DNA of 57,005 nucleotides, from the NCBI GenBank assembly GCA_012031965.1, contig JAAUSC010000017.1, forward strand, positions 1 through 57,005. Reading direction: 5' to 3'. The stretch comes from Scytonema sp. RU_4_4. Its GTDB lineage: Bacteria > Cyanobacteriota > Cyanobacteriia > Cyanobacteriales > Nostocaceae. Positions 1 through 9,027 of the stretch are shown in pieces. How positions within the stretch are numbered: position 1 is the first letter of the stretch; each line of letters begins with the position of its first letter. A program made the position numbers and the translations under genes. The notes below the pieces were generated by a model. That model had not been told where the DNA came from. It saw only the letters and a program-made list of their open reading frames with translations, and searched no databases.

Positions 1-19
1 TTAGCTGCGCTAAATCTTT

Positions 20-177
20 CCCTCTCCTTAGTAAGGAGAGGGATGCCCGACAGGGCAGGGTGAGGTTCCGAGGAAATTTTGAGTCATTCGATGACTTGTG
101 TGTACACCGTAGCCTTACCAAGGGGAGGGGCGGTTTTGGCGTTAGACAAAACCGGGGTGGGTTTCAGCGACAATTGT
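20..177. repeat. Dispersed palindromic repeat cluster
   Basis: An 11-bp perfect inverted repeat (CCCTCTCCTTA / TAAGGAGAGGG, 20-42) is followed by a second small palindrome (TGCCC-GACA-GGGCA) and G/C-rich blocks of the kind scattered through Nostocales genomes. No gene is visible from 1 to about 400. The arrangement could also act as a bidirectional terminator for a gene left of the window. Confidence 0.55.
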
Positions 178-411
178 GGACAAGTATAATAAGGCATGAT
201 ATGAAGTAATGACAAAGGTTTCAGCTTAAGCTGACACGTATGGGCAAAGAACAGCCCCTACCTCCGTGGTTTATTTCTTATCATCTCAACTTATTGAGAG
301 TACAATGAATCACACCACCTCAGAAAGCCGATTTTCTTAACAATTTCATGAAATTTCGTCCTCATTCTTAATCAGCTAGCTTTTCAGCCATTCAATTGAC
401 AATATCGCTAC

Positions 412-660
412 TCATTAAGCTTTGCTAAGGAGTGGAACGCAGATTACTGACGTCAATGTAGTCTACTTATAAAGAGCACTTCTGCTTAGCCTGCAATTTA
501 TATCGCAGGCAAGTAAGGTGTGTGATGCATAGTGTGATACATAAATTTGAGGTCAGCTAACAGAGAGGTCCTATATCTGTGATGAATAGACCGTTCCTGA
601 TGAAGCTTTGGTAAAGAGCAAAACGCAAATTACCAAAGTCGATGTAGTCTATTGAATATA
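412..660 (+). promoter_or_regulatory. Two-copy structured leader upstream of the haemagglutinin gene
   Basis: Two imperfect direct copies of a block of about 50 nt lie at roughly 416-467 and 602-655. They share AAGCTTTG, AACGCA, TTAC and the exact string ATGTAGTCTA. The downstream copy folds into a perfect 9-bp stem (CTTTGGTAA 606-614 with TTACCAAAG 630-638) around a 15-nt loop that contains AACGCAAA. The upstream copy pairs poorly. Between them is a 6-bp hairpin (GCCTGC 489-494 / GCAGGC 505-510). The position 60-300 nt before the start codon suggests a 5' UTR element. The ACGCAAA loop recalls GEMM-type (c-di-GMP) riboswitches, but the match is short and this is inference. Confidence 0.35.
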
Positions 661-720
661 GCTGCAACGTCACCGTTGTTCAGCAATAGCTACTTTGTGT
701 GGAGAGGTATAATATTCGGG

Positions 721-3081
721 ATGAGTACTCGTAACGGTTGGTTTACGGGGATAGGAATTGCAATAGGTAGTGCAATAGCTTTCTCTGCCAATTATGCTAT
801 TGCCCAAATCACCCAGGATGCGACTCTACCTAATAATTCAGGCGTGACAACGCAGAACAACATCAGAATTATTGAAGGTGGAACCCGCGCAGGTAGCAAT
901 CTGTTGCATAGTTTTGAACAATTTTCTGTACCTACTGGAACTACAGCTTACTTTCAAAATGCTCTTGATATTCAGAACATTATTAGCCGGGTAACAGGTA
1001 AGTCTATCTCTAATATTGATGGCACCCTTAGAGCTAATGGCACAGCCAACCTGTTTCTGATAAATCCCAACGGAATTCTTTTTGGTCCCAATGCTTCTTT
1101 AAATATCGGCGGTTCATTTGTAGCGAGTACGGCAAGTAGTCTTAACTTTGCCGATGGTACCAAGTTTAGTGCCACAGACCCCCAAACCACACCTCTACTG
1201 ACAGTCAGTGTTCCTATAGGCTTACAATTTGGAGCAACTGCGGTCCCCATCCGCAATCAATCCCAAGCAAGTCCAGATGGAGCAACCAATATCTTCAATA
1301 ACCCCGTTGGTTTACAGGTACAGACAGGTAAAACCTTGGCAATTGTGGGTGGTGATGTGACGCTGGAGGGCGGAAATTTAACCGCAGCAGGAGGACGAAT
1401 TGAGCTAGGAAGTGTCGCTGCCAATAGTTTAGTCAGTCTGAAACCAACTGATCAAGGTTGGGTTTTGGAGTATGAAAGTGTCCAAAACTTTCAGAACATC
1501 CAACTCATTCAGCGAACTGTTAACGGTTCTGAGATTTCTTCGATTGTAGATGCTAGTAGCCAAGATGGCGGTGGTAATATACAGGTGCAGGGCAAGTCCG
1601 TAGAGTTAAATGGCAATCGTACGCTTTTAAGAACTGCAACTACGGGTATTGGAAATGGAGGGGACTTAACAATTAACACTGGAAAATTAATTATACAAGA
1701 TGGAGCAGAAGTATTAACTTTTACAATAGGAGAAGGCGCAGGAGGAAAATTGACTGTAAACGCCTCCGAGTCGGTGGAGCTAATTGGTAGCTATACCGAG
1801 CCAAATCCTAATGGTACTTCCTCTAGTGGATTGTTTAGTACAACTTTTGCTGCTGGAAAGGCAGGTGACACAATAATCAACACTAAGAGGTTGCGCACTC
1901 AAGATGGGGCACAAGTATCAGCAGGGTCTACTGGAATGTTACAGAACAATTCCAAGCAAGTGATACCAGCTACAGGAAATGGTGGAAATTTAACTGTGAA
2001 CGCCTCTGAATCCGTAGAACTCACTGGAACTTCAACAACAGGTACTCCCAGCAGTTTGTTTACTTCAACTCAAGGTTACGGAGATGCCGGAAAACTGACA
2101 ATCATCACAGGGCAACTGATTGTCCGGAATGGGTCTACAGTAACTGTAAGCAGTCAAGCTCGAAAGGATCTCATCTACCCAGAAAATGCACGCAACCTCC
2201 TAGGAAAAGCAGGCGAACTCAATATCAGTGCTCGCTCCATACTTCTGGATAACCAAGGCAAAATCACATCTGAAACTGACACGGGTCAAGGCGGAAATAT
2301 TACCCTACAAGTGCAGGACTTATTACTACTGCGCCGCAATAGTCAAATATCCACCAACGCGGGTAAAGTGCAGGCTATTGGCGATGGCGGAAATATCACC
2401 ATCAATGCTCCGTCGGGCTTCATCGTCGCCAAACCACAAGAAAATAGTGACATCACTGCCAATGCTTTCACAGGTTCTGGTGGCAGAGTTCAAATCAACG
2501 CTACTAGTATTTTTGGCATAGCACCGCGTAGTCGAGAAGACTTGGCAAGACAATTGGAAACTAACGATCCAACCAAGCTAGACCCGCAAAATCTACTCAC
2601 AAGCGACATCACAGCAATTTCTCAGACTAACCCAACTTTAAACGGTTTAGTAAATATCAATACACCTGATGTTGATGTCAACCGTGGATTAATTAACTTG
2701 CCCGTGGAACCAGAGGAACCGAGACTGGCACAAGGATGTGATGCAGGTGTCGCACGAAATCAAAGCGAATTCATCATCACCGGACGCGGTGGTATACCAC
2801 CCAACCCTAGAGAAGTTCTCAGAAGTAACGTGGTGCAGGTGGATTGGGTGTCTTTGGAAGGAGATGCAAATTATCTTTCGGGTACTTCAAGCAGAAAGAC
2901 ACAAAGACAGAGAAGTCAAGTTAATGCACAAAAATTTCAAAATGTCAATAAAAAATCATGGAATGAGATTGTAGAAGCGCAGGGATGGGTGATGGATAGC
3001 AATGGGGATGTGATTTTGGTTGCTCAAGCACCTACCACGACACCTCAAGGTTCGTGGTTGAACTCCACATCATGTAAATGA
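721..3081 (+). CDS. Filamentous haemagglutinin N-terminal (TPS) domain secreted protein
   Basis: Large exoprotein expected to cross the outer membrane through a two-partner-secretion TpsB pore and act at the cell surface. No TpsB partner is in the window. The 786-residue reading frame opens with a signal peptide (MSTRNGW, then a hydrophobic run ending near residue 28). A TPS/haemagglutination domain follows at about 35-165, with the typical NPNGI motif near residue 115. The rest is beta-helix-like sequence with recurring GGNLTVNASESVEL-type units. The C-terminus has the LAQGC...GRGGIPPNP signature common in cyanobacterial members. The frame is open back to a TTG at 652, but the ATG at 721 has GAGAGG upstream and gives a clean signal peptide. 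The gene stands alone behind the two-copy leader. The family is certain; the biological role is unknown. Confidence 0.85.
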   Translation: MSTRNGWFTGIGIAIGSAIAFSANYAIAQITQDATLPNNSGVTTQNNIRIIEGGTRAGSNLLHSFEQFSVPTGTTAYFQNALDIQNIISRVTGKSISNIDGTLRANGTANLFLINPNGILFGPNASLNIGGSFVASTASSLNFADGTKFSATDPQTTPLLTVSVPIGLQFGATAVPIRNQSQASPDGATNIFNNPVGLQVQTGKTLAIVGGDVTLEGGNLTAAGGRIELGSVAANSLVSLKPTDQGWVLEYESVQNFQNIQLIQRTVNGSEISSIVDASSQDGGGNIQVQGKSVELNGNRTLLRTATTGIGNGGDLTINTGKLIIQDGAEVLTFTIGEGAGGKLTVNASESVELIGSYTEPNPNGTSSSGLFSTTFAAGKAGDTIINTKRLRTQDGAQVSAGSTGMLQNNSKQVIPATGNGGNLTVNASESVELTGTSTTGTPSSLFTSTQGYGDAGKLTIITGQLIVRNGSTVTVSSQARKDLIYPENARNLLGKAGELNISARSILLDNQGKITSETDTGQGGNITLQVQDLLLLRRNSQISTNAGKVQAIGDGGNITINAPSGFIVAKPQENSDITANAFTGSGGRVQINATSIFGIAPRSREDLARQLETNDPTKLDPQNLLTSDITAISQTNPTLNGLVNINTPDVDVNRGLINLPVEPEEPRLAQGCDAGVARNQSEFIITGRGGIPPNPREVLRSNVVQVDWVSLEGDANYLSGTSSRKTQRQRSQVNAQKFQNVNKKSWNEIVEAQGWVMDSNGDVILVAQAPTTTPQGSWLNSTSCK

Positions 3082-3094
3082 AAGCACAAAGTCT

Positions 3095-3170
3095 GTCGAT
3101 AGGCGATAGCTAGCCCCTAAGGGGGCGCTGCGCAAACGCTGCTGCGCGGAGCGCAGAGCGCGTAACATCT
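3095..3170. repeat. GC-rich dispersed repeat
   Basis: A short block of small palindromes (CCCCTAAGGGGG, GCGCTGCGC, CTGCGCGGAGCGCAG) lies between the haemagglutinin gene and lpdA. It resembles the G/C-rich interspersed repeats seen at 9100, 36200 and 37430. It may help terminate the upstream gene. Confidence 0.45.
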
Positions 3171-3289
3171 TCTTTTTGAATTCACACAAATCATAAATTT
3201 GAGATGACAAGAGCCTAAAATTAAGAAACTTGCACTGATTGCTTGGTCAATCTCAGAATAAATAGGCGGAAGCAGGCGGGGAAATTAAC

Positions 3290-4720
3290 GTGAGTCTTGG
3301 ATTTGATTACGATTTAGTGATTGTAGGCGCTGGAGTAGGCGGACACGGCGCTGCATTACACGCCGTTAGCTGTGGTTTGAAAACAGCCATTATAGAAGCA
3401 GCTGATATGGGAGGAACTTGTGTGAACCGAGGCTGCATTCCATCTAAGGCGCTACTGGCGGCTTCTGGACGTGTGCGAGAGTTAAGAGACGCCCATCATC
3501 TCAAGTCACTAGGAATTCAACTGGGAAGTGTGGAGTTCGACAGACAGGCGATCGCCGATCATGCAAACAATCTCGTATCCAAAATACAAGGCGACTTAAC
3601 CAACAGCCTCAAACGTTTGGGAGTCGATATCATCCGAGGTTGGGGTAAGATAGCAGGGACACAAAAAATCTCTGTGACCACAGACAGCGGCGAAAAAACC
3701 ATTACGGCAAAAGATATTATTCTTTCCCCTGGTTCTGTACCCTTCGTTCCTCCAGGTATTGAAGTTGATGGCAAAACTGTGTTCACCAGCGACCAAGGCG
3801 TGAAGCTAGAATCACTACCAGATTGGGTAGCAATTGTTGGAAGTGGATACATTGGTTTAGAATTTTCTGATGTTTACTCGGCTTTGGGCAGTGAAATCAC
3901 GATGATAGAAGCCCTAGACCAGTTGATGCCAGGATTTGACCGCGATATTGCTAAACTTGCTGAACGGGTGCTCATCACTGCGCGTGATATTGAAACGTAT
4001 GTGGGCACATACGCCAAAAAAGTTATTCCTGGTGTACCAGTCGTCATTGAACTAGCCAACTTCAAAACCAAAGAAGAGGTAGGCGTGCTGGAAGTTGATG
4101 CATGTCTGGTTGCAACAGGACGCATTCCAGCGACAAAGAATCTGGGTTTAGAGTCTATTGGTGTGGAACTTGATCGTCGAAACTTTATCCCAGTGAACGA
4201 CAGCATGGCTGTGCTCTCAGCAGGCGAACCAGTCCCGCATTTGTGGGCAATTGGTGACGCTAACGGCAAGATGATGCTGGCACACGCCGCTTCTGCTCAA
4301 GGTATCATCGCAGTAGAAAATATCTGTGGGCGGCATAAAGAAGTAGACTATCTCAGTATCCCTGCAGCGGCGTTTACTCATCCAGAAATCAGTTATGTAG
4401 GTATGACCGAAACTGCAGCCAAAGAAAAAGGCAGTGCGGAGGGATTTGAAGTCGGAACAGCAAAGAGTTATTTCAAAGGAAATTCCAAAGCTTTGGCAGA
4501 AGGTGAAGCTGATGGTATGGCAAAAGTTGTTTATCGCAAAGACACAGGCGAAGTTCTGGGCGTTCACATCTTTGGTATACATGCTTCAGATTTAATTCAC
4601 GAAGCATCAGCGGCGATCGCCAACCGCCAATCTGTCCACACCCTTGCTCATTTGGTTCACGCTCATCCAACACTTTCTGAAGTGCTGGACGAAGCTTACA
4701 AACGAGCAATTGCCAGTTAG
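3290..4720 (+). CDS. lpdA: Dihydrolipoyl dehydrogenase (E3)
   Basis: FAD flavoenzyme that reoxidises protein-bound dihydrolipoamide with NAD+. It is the E3 component of pyruvate dehydrogenase and the L-protein of glycine cleavage, acting in the cytosol. The 476-residue length is normal for the family. An N-terminal FAD-binding GAGVGG lies near residue 13, the redox disulfide in [16 protein letters not shown] near 42-57, an NAD-binding GSGYIG near 184, and the C-terminal HAHPTLSE active-site His motif is present. The start is GTG with GGCGGGG about 12 nt upstream, and the protein begins directly at the beta-strand before the FAD loop. The gene is monocistronic or a loose pair with trpC, 104 nt downstream across heptad repeats. 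Confidence 0.95.
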   Translation: MSLGFDYDLVIVGAGVGGHGAALHAVSCGLKTAIIEAADMGGTCVNRGCIPSKALLAASGRVRELRDAHHLKSLGIQLGSVEFDRQAIADHANNLVSKIQGDLTNSLKRLGVDIIRGWGKIAGTQKISVTTDSGEKTITAKDIILSPGSVPFVPPGIEVDGKTVFTSDQGVKLESLPDWVAIVGSGYIGLEFSDVYSALGSEITMIEALDQLMPGFDRDIAKLAERVLITARDIETYVGTYAKKVIPGVPVVIELANFKTKEEVGVLEVDACLVATGRIPATKNLGLESIGVELDRRNFIPVNDSMAVLSAGEPVPHLWAIGDANGKMMLAHAASAQGIIAVENICGRHKEVDYLSIPAAAFTHPEISYVGMTETAAKEKGSAEGFEVGTAKSYFKGNSKALAEGEADGMAKVVYRKDTGEVLGVHIFGIHASDLIHEASAAIANRQSVHTLAHLVHAHPTLSEVLDEAYKRAIAS

Positions 4721-4732
4721 TCAAGAGTCCTA

Positions 4733-4822
4733 TGTCATTAGTTATTAGTTCTTTAGTTCTTTGTACTTGACAATGACAAGTAATTAATGACTAATGACTA
4801 ATGACCAATGACTAATGACTCA
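4733..4822. repeat. Short tandem heptanucleotide repeats (TAATGAC type)
   Basis: Runs of TAATGAC and variants (CAATGAC, TTATTAG) fill the gap between lpdA and trpC. This is the STRR class typical of heterocystous cyanobacteria. Similar runs occur at about 7961-7990, 10575-10650, 20743-20765, 21905-21940 and 33465-33610. Confidence 0.75.
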
Positions 4823-4824
4823 TT

Positions 4825-5724
4825 ATGCAAATCCGTCGCCGTAGACCTAACCCAGCTATTGCTGTATCCATAATGCGGTATCAAGTTGCTACGCCTGATG
4901 CCCAGCCAAACAACATTTTAGAAGAAATTGTTTGGCACAAAGAAGAAGAAGTTGACAAATTGCGGGAAAAGCTTTCTTTGCAGGAGTTGCAGCGCCAAGT
5001 TCTTGAAACACCTCTACCCCGTGATTTTGTAAGAGCATTGCAGCAGGGCAAAACAAAGCCAGCATTGATTGCTGAAGTCAAAAAAGCATCTCCCAGTAAA
5101 GGGATTTTACGAGAAGATTTTGATCCGGTGGAGATTGCCTTAAAGTATCAAAAAGCTGGTGCTAGTTGTCTTTCGGTACTTACAGATGAAAAATTTTTTT
5201 CTGGCAGCTTTGAAAACTTAGCTCAGGTACGCGCCAAAGTAGATCTACCATTACTATGCAAGGATTTTGTCATATATCCTTACCAAATGTATGTGGCGCG
5301 TGTGCGAGGCGCGGATGCGGTGTTGTTGATTGCCGCCATACTTAGTGATCAAGATTTACAGTACTTTGTTAAAATTGCCAAAGTTCTAAAAATGGCAGCA
5401 TTGATTGAAGTTCACACTTTAGCAGAACTCGACCGCGTGTTAGCTATAGATGGTGTCTCACTAGTAGGTATCAATAATCGCAACTTGGAAGATTTCTCTG
5501 TTGATATACAAACAACCTGTCAACTCTTAGCAGCAAGGTCAAAGGAATTGCAGCAAAGGAACATTGTCGTTGTGAGCGAGTCAGGAATACATAACTCAGA
5601 TGATCTTACCTTAGTAGAACAAGCAGGTGCATGGGCTGTTCTTATCGGAGAGTCTCTTGTCAAACACCCAGATCCAGAGAAAGCAATAGCCAATCTCTTT
5701 GTTAAACCTTCAACCCACTCATAA
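4825..5724 (+). CDS. trpC: Indole-3-glycerol-phosphate synthase
   Basis: Converts carboxyphenylamino-deoxyribulose phosphate to indole-3-glycerol phosphate in tryptophan biosynthesis. The 299-residue protein is a TIM barrel with [12 protein letters not shown] (substrate and catalytic Lys) near residues 80-91, [11 protein letters not shown] near 119-129, LCKDFVI near 145 and the phosphate-binding SESG / LIGESLV loops at the C-terminus. The basic, proline-containing N-terminal extension of about 25 residues before [14 protein letters not shown] is usual in cyanobacterial TrpC, which supports the ATG at 4825. No other trp genes are nearby. Confidence 0.95.
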   Translation: MQIRRRRPNPAIAVSIMRYQVATPDAQPNNILEEIVWHKEEEVDKLREKLSLQELQRQVLETPLPRDFVRALQQGKTKPALIAEVKKASPSKGILREDFDPVEIALKYQKAGASCLSVLTDEKFFSGSFENLAQVRAKVDLPLLCKDFVIYPYQMYVARVRGADAVLLIAAILSDQDLQYFVKIAKVLKMAALIEVHTLAELDRVLAIDGVSLVGINNRNLEDFSVDIQTTCQLLAARSKELQQRNIVVVSESGIHNSDDLTLVEQAGAWAVLIGESLVKHPDPEKAIANLFVKPSTHS

Positions 5725-5820
5725 TTCAAGCTTTAGCCAATTCGTTGATGCCTGTGTAACAATTCATTTAATGACATCGGCTTCTGACTTATCCCAAATC
5801 TTAAATCAACGATCAATTTC

Positions 5821-6072
5821 ATGGAGCAAATTCCTCTGCCTTCACCTATCCATTACGAACTTATACTGCAACTGTTAGAGAGACAAACGATGCTAGCAGT
5901 TAACAATAATCCGAATTTGCGGCATCAGGTGAATCAGCTCATTATTACCCTACGTAAAGCGGCTGTACAACAAAAGCATCTAGAAGAAGTTTGCCAATCG
6001 TCGTCTGTTGAGATTGACCATCGTTGGTCGCTCAATCATCTTAATACTGAGCATATTGCTGCTTCTGAGTAA
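5821..6072 (+). CDS. Conserved cyanobacterial small protein (DUF5340-like)
   Basis: An 83-residue, mainly helical soluble protein with no signal peptide or membrane segment. It starts MEQIPLPSPIHYELILQLLE and continues with a helix rich in Asn/Gln and a basic LRKAAVQQKHLEE segment. I recognise it as a small protein conserved next to housekeeping genes in cyanobacteria and think it belongs to DUF5340, from memory only. It lies 96 nt downstream of trpC on the same strand and may be cotranscribed. The function is unknown. Confidence 0.7.
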   Translation: MEQIPLPSPIHYELILQLLERQTMLAVNNNPNLRHQVNQLIITLRKAAVQQKHLEEVCQSSSVEIDHRWSLNHLNTEHIAASE

Positions 6073-6261
6073 TGAAGTAAGGAATCTACTTTCGTCGTTT
6101 ACAATCCTTATAACCTAGTCAGTTATGAGGACAACTACCAAAAGTAAGAAATCTAGAGTAGCGAGTAGAGACTTGGTCAGTATTTTCCTGACTCTCAACT
6201 CCCGATACTCGCTTCGTTCTGCTATACAGAACTTGACTAAACTTGTTCAAGGCTAGTCATT

Positions 6262-6345
6262 CAACTAAAGTTTCCTTTAGAGGGTCTGCTTCTTGCTTCT
6301 ACCAAGGGAGTCGGCTCCTGCTTGTCCACAAGCGTAAATTCGGGT
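6262..6345 (-). mobile_element. Possible relic of an IS200/IS605-type tnpB 3' end
   Basis: Read on the minus strand this segment encodes a short tail KQEADPLKETLVE followed by a stop. It carries a small hairpin (CTAAAG-TTTC-CTTTAG, 6265-6280). The segment matches 12240-12300 over about 45 nt, including CTTCTTGCTTC and GTCCACAAGC. Cyanobacterial tnpB genes often end in KQE-type tails followed by hairpin right ends, so both look like element ends whose bodies were lost. No transposase body is present. Confidence 0.35.
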
Positions 6346-6572
6346 GTAGCCCACCCTATTTAGTACAACTCTATCCAACTCTTAAAACCTAAATTTTTCG
6401 TCTATGTTGCTACGATTTATTTATTTTATAGCAAAGTTTGGGATTTTAAATTTTCTTTATAGAAATAAATATAAAAATTCTTAATGATTAGCTTTGGGAA
6501 CGGTATATTGGTGAGCGATCGCGATATCCTCAGCTGCATTGCATCTTTGAAAGTCGCCCTTTGTGAATTAGG

Positions 6573-6620
6573 CAAAGAGCGAGTTGAATTTTCAACTCGC
6601 TCTTTGTGTCGTTAATATTT
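6573..6620 (+). terminator. Strong intrinsic terminator, possibly ending a small RNA
   Basis: A perfect 16-bp inverted repeat (CAAAGAGCGAGTTGAA 6573-6588 / TTCAACTCGCTCTTTG 6591-6606) is followed by a T-rich tract up to 6630. The nearest plus-strand gene ends at 6072, 500 nt upstream. The convergent gene at 6712-6903 ends just downstream, so the hairpin might serve it from the other side. A separate short transcript starting around 6440-6500 would also explain it. The stretch 6073-6711 otherwise holds only the IS relic. Confidence 0.65.
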
Positions 6621-6711
6621 ATTTTTTTAATTTCATCCGTGAGCCTTAGTAAAAGGTATTTTCCATGTCCACGTAGCACAGTTCGACTCTCCTAAAAGAA
6701 CTCATCACTTT

Positions 6712-6903
6712 CTATGCTGTCTCAAGCCAGTCATATATTTGTTCTAACTGTTCTATGGTAATTAACCCATATTGCCAAAGAATCATTGGCAAAGGACCTG
6801 GGTCTTGCTCGCGATGACGAAGAGCGACTGCAATGGAAGCTGTGGAAATTGCCAAATCTTCCTGTAAAAAGCGAATAAATCTAGAGTAGGTTGATGGTGA
6901 CAC
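6712..6903 (-). CDS. DUF2949 family small protein
   Basis: A 63-residue cyanobacterial protein of unknown function. The family hallmark is the block RHREQDPGPLPMILWQYGLI followed by a helix (TIEQLEQIYDWLE), both present here. No signal peptide or membrane segment. The start is GTG at 6903, chosen because GAGGAGGT lies 10 nt upstream, an almost perfect Shine-Dalgarno sequence. The length is typical of the family. It stands alone, facing the strong terminator hairpin at 6573-6606. The compact helical form with a Leu/Trp-rich face may suggest protein binding, but that is inference. Confidence 0.75.
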   Translation of the reverse strand: MSPSTYSRFIRFLQEDLAISTASIAVALRHREQDPGPLPMILWQYGLITIEQLEQIYDWLETA

Positions 6904-7409
6904 TTTATATTGGACCTCCTCACATAGTGTGTACCTTTATATCTCAATTCACCATTATCATGAGTTGTAAATAGGCAATAATTTCCTGTCACTGTGCTTT
7001 TACTTAACAGATGATTTCAGGAAATGTTGTTTGGTATCCTTCAAAGAAAGTTCAAAAAAAATAGACAGCAATACCACTGACTTTATCTAGTCTTAAGCAG
7101 CACAATATTCAGGTGAATGATGATTTGATCTTTTTTACTTCAGTACTTTGGTGAACTACAACTGTTGTAAGGAAGATTCCCTAGCCTAATCCTCCCCTAT
7201 TGACTACTCTTTACACGTATGTCAAAAGGAGGATTTTTTGTTATTTAGCATAAAATTAGTCATCCACTCTTGGGATAACAAAGCTTTTTACAAGCTACAC
7301 TGAATTCAATTATCTCCTAAATGTATTTTATTATACTTGTATATAATAGCTGTTGGATAGAAATATTGCAAAAGCAGTACTATATAAAATTTGGGAGTGT
7401 TAAATACCT
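6904..7409. other. Gene-free gap with a terminator-like hairpin
   Basis: No open frame of note. An 8-bp stem (AATCCTCC 7188-7195 / GGAGGATT 7228-7235) with a 32-nt loop is followed by TTTTTT and may terminate a short plus-strand transcript. The rest is A/T-rich promoter-like sequence for the genes on either side. Confidence 0.4.
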
Positions 7410-7964
7410 TTAGTTTAAAGGATTTATTTTTACATAAGAGCCTACTTTCAAACCCAGCTGGGCTGCTCGTCCCGAACGCAATTCAATCACCTGATTAATT
7501 GGTGTCTGGGGACCATAAGTAGGACAAGGATTGCTATTGCAAGGAGGTGCGGAAGCAGCAATGTACTGCACTTTCCCATCCAGCATAAAAACCATATCTA
7601 GGGGTACTGGTACATTCTTCATCCAGAAATTGGCTTGGATGGGTGATGGGAACTGAAACAGCATTCCACGGTTGTCGGGCAAAGTTGGGCGATACATTAA
7701 CCCCATCTCTTGCTGTTGTCGTGTCTGGGCTACTTCTAACTGAATTTTTGTACCATCTGGAATCACCGCCACCGCTGAAATCGGTAGTTGTTGACCTGCA
7801 TTTTTAGTGGGTGGTTTCTGTTGTGAAGACATTGGTGCTTGAGATTGAGAACTAGGCGTAGCGGTGGGAGGAACTGCTGGTGTAGGAACAGAACAGCTAG
7901 CTAGCAAAACGCCTAAAATTATTGATAGCAAACCTGGCCAAATCGTCATAGCAATTCTAGTCAT
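7410..7964 (-). CDS. DUF192 domain lipoprotein
   Basis: A 184-residue predicted lipoprotein. The N-terminus has a lipobox (LLASC, Cys at residue 24), followed by a Pro/Ser/Thr/Gln-rich linker to about residue 60. A complete DUF192 domain follows, with VEVAQTRQQQEMGLMYRP, GMLFQFP, FWMKNVPVPLDMVFM and a C-terminal LRSGRAAQLGLKVG. DUF192 proteins are small secreted beta-barrel-like proteins of unsettled function. In cyanobacteria they are usually secreted or lipid-anchored as here. The ATG at 7964 or the one five codons later could be used. Heptad repeats abut the start. No operon partner is apparent. Confidence 0.85.
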   Translation of the reverse strand: MTRIAMTIWPGLLSIILGVLLASCSVPTPAVPPTATPSSQSQAPMSSQQKPPTKNAGQQLPISAVAVIPDGTKIQLEVAQTRQQQEMGLMYRPTLPDNRGMLFQFPSPIQANFWMKNVPVPLDMVFMLDGKVQYIAASAPPCNSNPCPTYGPQTPINQVIELRSGRAAQLGLKVGSYVKINPLN

Positions 7965-8087
7965 TAGTCATTAGTCATTAGTTATTGGTTATTCACCGTT
8001 TCATACCCTACTGCTTCCTCATCTTCAAAGAAGACCGCGAGTTTCTCCACTTTCCTCGCTACGCCACCTTTATAAAGGGAGTGCCAA

Positions 8088-8774
8088 TTAAGTCTCCCTT
8101 AAGACGTAACCCACACCCCGCACTGTTTGAATGAGTCGCTTTTGACCTTCATCTTCTATTTTTAATCGCAAGTAGCGAATATACACTTCAATCACATTCG
8201 ATTCACCCATAAAGTCGTAACCCCAAACATTTTCCAGAATTTGTTCGCGGGTTAATACCTCACGGGGATGTTCCATCAGATACTTAAGCAGTTCAAATTC
8301 CTTCATTGTTAAGTCAATCGCTCGTCCATTGAGTATGGCGCGGCGGGTTGCTATATCTAAAACGAGGTCGCCAAAACGTAACTGCTCGGAAGTATCGATA
8401 TCAGGCTTTAAGTATAAGCGAACCAAGTTCAAAAAGTCCTCGGAGCGGTAAGGCTTGAGAAAGTAATCATCGGCTCCAGCTTCTAAGCAAGCTACGCGGT
8501 CATCAACTGTATCGCGTGCCATAAGTACCAGCACAGGCGATTGCATTCCAGTCGTTCTAAAATTTTTACACAACGAGAGTCCTGATTCTCCTGCTAACAT
8601 TCGGTCAATCACAACTAAAGCAGGTTGGCGATCAGAGCTAGATTGTATACCATTTGTCCCATTATGAGCCACGATGGGATCATAACCAGCTTCTTTCAAA
8701 TCGAAAGCAAGCTGATTCGCAAGGTTCTCATCGCTTTCAATCACCAAAACACAAGGGTTATGAGCAAGTGTCAT
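8088..8774 (-). CDS. nblR: OmpR/PhoB-type response regulator, NblR-like
   Basis: A 228-residue transcription factor with an N-terminal receiver (about 7-120) and a C-terminal winged helix (about 130-228, ending in LIQTVRGVGYVL). The receiver keeps the acceptor Asp57 in VVIDRM and the Lys in LKPY. It has Ala instead of the usual Ser/Thr in VLMARD, and only partial acidic residues at ESDE. This matches NblR, which controls phycobilisome degradation and survival in nutrient and high-light stress and is reported to work largely without phosphorylation. The helix-turn-helix region is very like that of other cyanobacterial regulators, so another OmpR paralogue is possible. It is monocistronic, with no kinase adjacent. 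Confidence 0.72.
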   Translation of the reverse strand: MTLAHNPCVLVIESDENLANQLAFDLKEAGYDPIVAHNGTNGIQSSSDRQPALVVIDRMLAGESGLSLCKNFRTTGMQSPVLVLMARDTVDDRVACLEAGADDYFLKPYRSEDFLNLVRLYLKPDIDTSEQLRFGDLVLDIATRRAILNGRAIDLTMKEFELLKYLMEHPREVLTREQILENVWGYDFMGESNVIEVYIRYLRLKIEDEGQKRLIQTVRGVGYVLRET

Positions 8775-8878
8775 ATTAATTTTGGATGTTCGATTTTAGA
8801 TTTTAGATTTAGATTGAGTTGGTAGAGGTTCAATTTACTGGTTTTTGGTGATAAATCAATCCTGACCTGATGCACCCT

Positions 8879-9027
8879 CTAGCTTGAAAATAGAACGGGC
8901 TGCGCCCCGCTACGCGCTCCAGAACGGGCTACGCCCCGCTACGCGCTCCAGAACTCAGAACTCAGAAGGGAAGAAACCTTTTTCATAGCAAGGTTAGTGG
9001 GTTTTTCCCGTGATTGACTGACTTGAA
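8879..9027 (-). repeat. Interspersed repeat copy 1 (inverted partner at 34505-34701)
   Basis: The order is: a CTAGCTTGAAAATAGAACGG end, two tandem GAACGGGCTRCGCCCCGCTA units, a segment with an AACCTT/AAGGTT hairpin (GAAACCTTTTTCATAGCAAG), and an end GTGATTGACTGACTTGAA. All parts recur in the same order on the opposite strand at 34505-34701, where there are four tandem units. Flanking sequence does not match, so the block behaves as a discrete element. It has no coding capacity. Confidence 0.7.
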
